This document shows, piece after piece, positions 61,654 through 64,000 of a stretch of DNA of 64,000 bases (position 1 is the stretch's first letter; every line of letters starts with the position of its first letter). The DNA comes from Druceiella hillmani (Eukaryota > Arthropoda > Insecta > Lepidoptera > Hepialidae). The translations under genes and the position numbers were made by a program. Below the pieces are notes generated by a model. The model did no database searches, was not told the origin of the DNA, and saw only the letters and a program-made list of their open reading frames with translations. Location: NCBI GenBank assembly GCA_039881145.1, contig JAYKKI010000127.1, positions 3,224,001 through 3,288,000 on the forward strand, read 5' to 3'.

Positions 61654-63643
61654 TTTCAAGTGTTAATTAGTGGTTTTCGTGGCAATACGATGCGAGCGAC
61701 GAGCCGGCCGTCCGAGAGAGACACTAGAAAACAATTGACGCGACCTGCGCAGGCGACCGGACAGGTCCACCGTACGGTATCACTAGATAATATACTTGCA
61801 CAGGTAGACCTCTCCGGTGAACCTTATCATGTATGGTAGCCATAAGTATAGAGCACTCGAATTTCCTTTCAACTTTTGAAGAAAACTAAAAATGTATGAA
61901 AATCAAAGTGAAAAAATGTTTCTACAAAAAGTCTAGTAATGTGTTATGTGCTAAATGATTATATTTATATTAGTATATAAAAAAGTTATATACTAAAAAA
62001 AGTTATATCTAAAGCACAGAGAGGAATAAAAATATTACATAAAATTCTGATATTATTATCAAAATATCTTGAATTATATTTTTTATTTCATTATGATTAG
62101 AAATATTGTGAACTGTATCCAGTGCGAACATTGACCTTAATGAATTTAGTTATAAAACAGATGCCAAAGAAAGTTGCGACATGATTTGGTTTGGTAGACA
62201 GTGGAATATAATCGGTGGCGTTATGATCCACGATTATTTATAGCCGTTTACTTCGACTTCCGGAAGCTATGTCGTTGTCAGAAGTGTAGTTTTCAGGCAA
62301 AAGCTGTTAGAAAATTTATACTTTTTTCTTTCATCGCTATCAGTTACTTAAGTTTTTTAAGTTTTTATATTTCATATCATAAATTCATGAACATAATGCT
62401 AAGAAGCTTATAATGCTAAATGATAACTAGCAAGCCAAAATGTTTTTTTTTCCTTTTCCATCTAATGCTTCGGACACTTGGATCGTTGAAAATTCGGCGC
62501 TGAGCCACTTGCAATCACGTTTTTCATCCTTTATCAAAACTTGTGAAGATTATTTCACTGAACTGGAAAATGTTTAGAAATAACATTTGATTCATTTTAA
62601 ACTTTACTTTTCCATATATTTTTTTATATAGACTTGCAAACCGTATCGTATCACTAAAATATATTACACATAGTTAAAAATTTAAACGCTATTGTGTGCT
62701 ACATATAGATAGAGTCAAACATAGATTTAACACTCCTACTCATAAGCAGTTTATCATAACTCTATTCTAGATTATTGCGTGTTGGCGTAAAACGAATTAT
62801 TCATAACTTATAAATTCTTCTATCGATTATGACACTAATTAGATTAACTGTGAGTGGTTGACGTAGTCCTATATTTATAAATCTCAATGCAAATTATAAT
62901 GAGTGGGATAAAAATATGCAAGCCAGAGGAAAATTAGTTATATTGGTTAGTATTAGCCGGGTGCAGACTACAGAGGGGGGTAACGAAATCGACCGAAGAT
63001 CTAGCTGTAGCAGAAATGGAAAGATCTAAATGCTCCTGTTAAATATTGTTATAGACTATATAATATACTTAGACGTTTTCTGATTTTTACTTTTTATGCA
63101 TTATACCAAATCTTTAAATTGAGACACGATAATCATTGTGCGGTAAGTTTTACAAACACTTCAAGAAGGAACAAATATAAATTTGACAGATTTTCAATAT
63201 CGAATTGGAAATTAGATTAAAGACATAAATGGATAGCATAAGTAAAAAAAAAATATGACTGACATAACTTAAATTCAAGGCACGTACCTGCCTATTAAAT
63301 TAGTATAAATAATGTTTACATAATATAGTATTTAATGATTGCAAACATTTTGATGAGCGAAAAATGAGAAAAAACAGTAGATGTTCCGGATACGCACATA
63401 TTTTATTATTTGTTAATGAAGTTATTAAATTGCATATTTTTCGCTTTTTAGTACAAAATAACAACACAAATAACCTAATAAAATTTAATAAGACTTATTC
63501 GACAAAATAACAAAATAAAATTTCATATGTAGTTATGAATACAAAATAAAAGAAAAATTTTATTTAGTATCAGTCATAGCCGATATTTTTCTAAATACAT
63601 ATTTAACTGCGCGTACACCCATCTGATTCCAGGGCAGTAGCTG

Positions 63644-63649
<6 letters not shown>
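61654..63649. other. Gene-less stretch to the right of the Harbinger element
   Basis: Positions 61,660-61,850 are less AT-rich (for example GACGAGCCGGCCGTCCGAG) and are probably the 5' flank and right end of the Harbinger element. The plus frame 62,201-62,413 has no motif. No other structure was seen. Confidence 0.45.

Positions 63650-63713
<64 letters not shown>
63650..63713. repeat. TA microsatellite
   Basis: A pure (TA)n run of about 32 units. The remaining 290 bases to the window end hold nothing identifiable. Confidence 0.97.
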
Positions 63714-63715
<2 letters not shown>

Positions 63716-64000
63716 TGACCAAGCGCAACACGTCATACTCATAGCTACAGATACACTAATATTAACATGTCAGTAACGCGAACTCATAAGAATTTTCCCT
63801 ACTGAAAACGCTCAACGCAACTAAAGATGTTTTTACTTCAAAAATAAAAACAGTAAGAGAAAAGAGAAGGCTCAAAAAAAGAGTTTAAAATAATTACCGA
63901 ATACAAAAATTGTTGTAAAAAAATTTACAAAAGTTAAGCCGTTTGACAAATCATCGTAGCCATAGGCTTCTATTCTAATAATTATTAATCAACTCTTCAA

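Noticed and set aside
59060..61850. Terminal inverted repeats of the Harbinger element at about 59,073 and 61,843
   Set aside because: The match is short and imperfect, and no TWA target duplication fits, so the ends are left undetermined.

Overview
The window looks like a gene-poor, strongly AT-rich stretch (by eye about 70% A+T) of an arthropod, most likely insect, nuclear genome. The evidence is spliceosomal introns, PIF/Harbinger, Penelope-like, non-LTR and IS630/Tc1/mariner-type relics, long TA microsatellites, and interspersed repeats whose ends resemble ones I remember from moths and beetles. No host protein-coding gene, rRNA or functional tRNA could be supported. Most open frames longer than 60 codons are chance frames or (TA)n translations.

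From 1 to about 44 kb the window is an old, diverged tandem segmental duplication. The order is block A (1-4,525) then repeat R; block D1 (7.6-13.9 kb), block B (15.73-21.5 kb), repeat R again (23.1-24.0 kb); then block D2 (31.0-38.6 kb) and block C (38.68-43.9 kb). D1 pairs with D2 and A pairs with B and C, always in the same order and orientation, with an offset of about 23-25 kb between units. The units differ by insertions (13.9-15.7, 24.2-30.1 and 40.8-42.4 kb), deletions and TA expansions. D1 and D2 each carry the same dead endonuclease/reverse transcriptase retrotransposon, so that insertion predates the duplication.

From 45 to 49 kb there is a cluster of three related palindromic elements. 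The largest contains a broken GIY-YIG domain of a Penelope-like retroelement between long inverted arms. Two of the three have 12-13 bp target-site duplications. The arms carry a hammerhead-ribozyme-like core, best preserved on the minus strand at 47,219-47,259.

From 49.5 to 58.4 kb come a dead non-LTR reverse transcriptase (minus), direct and tandem repeats, hairpin elements and a decayed IS630/Tc1/mariner-type transposase (minus). At 59.3-61.7 kb lies a compact two-gene PIF/Harbinger element. Its transposase (plus) and MADF-domain protein (minus) are interlocked: each gene's intron contains an exon of the other. Several frameshifts and loss of the apparent catalytic glutamate suggest this copy is inactive, although the shifts in homopolymer runs could be sequencing errors.
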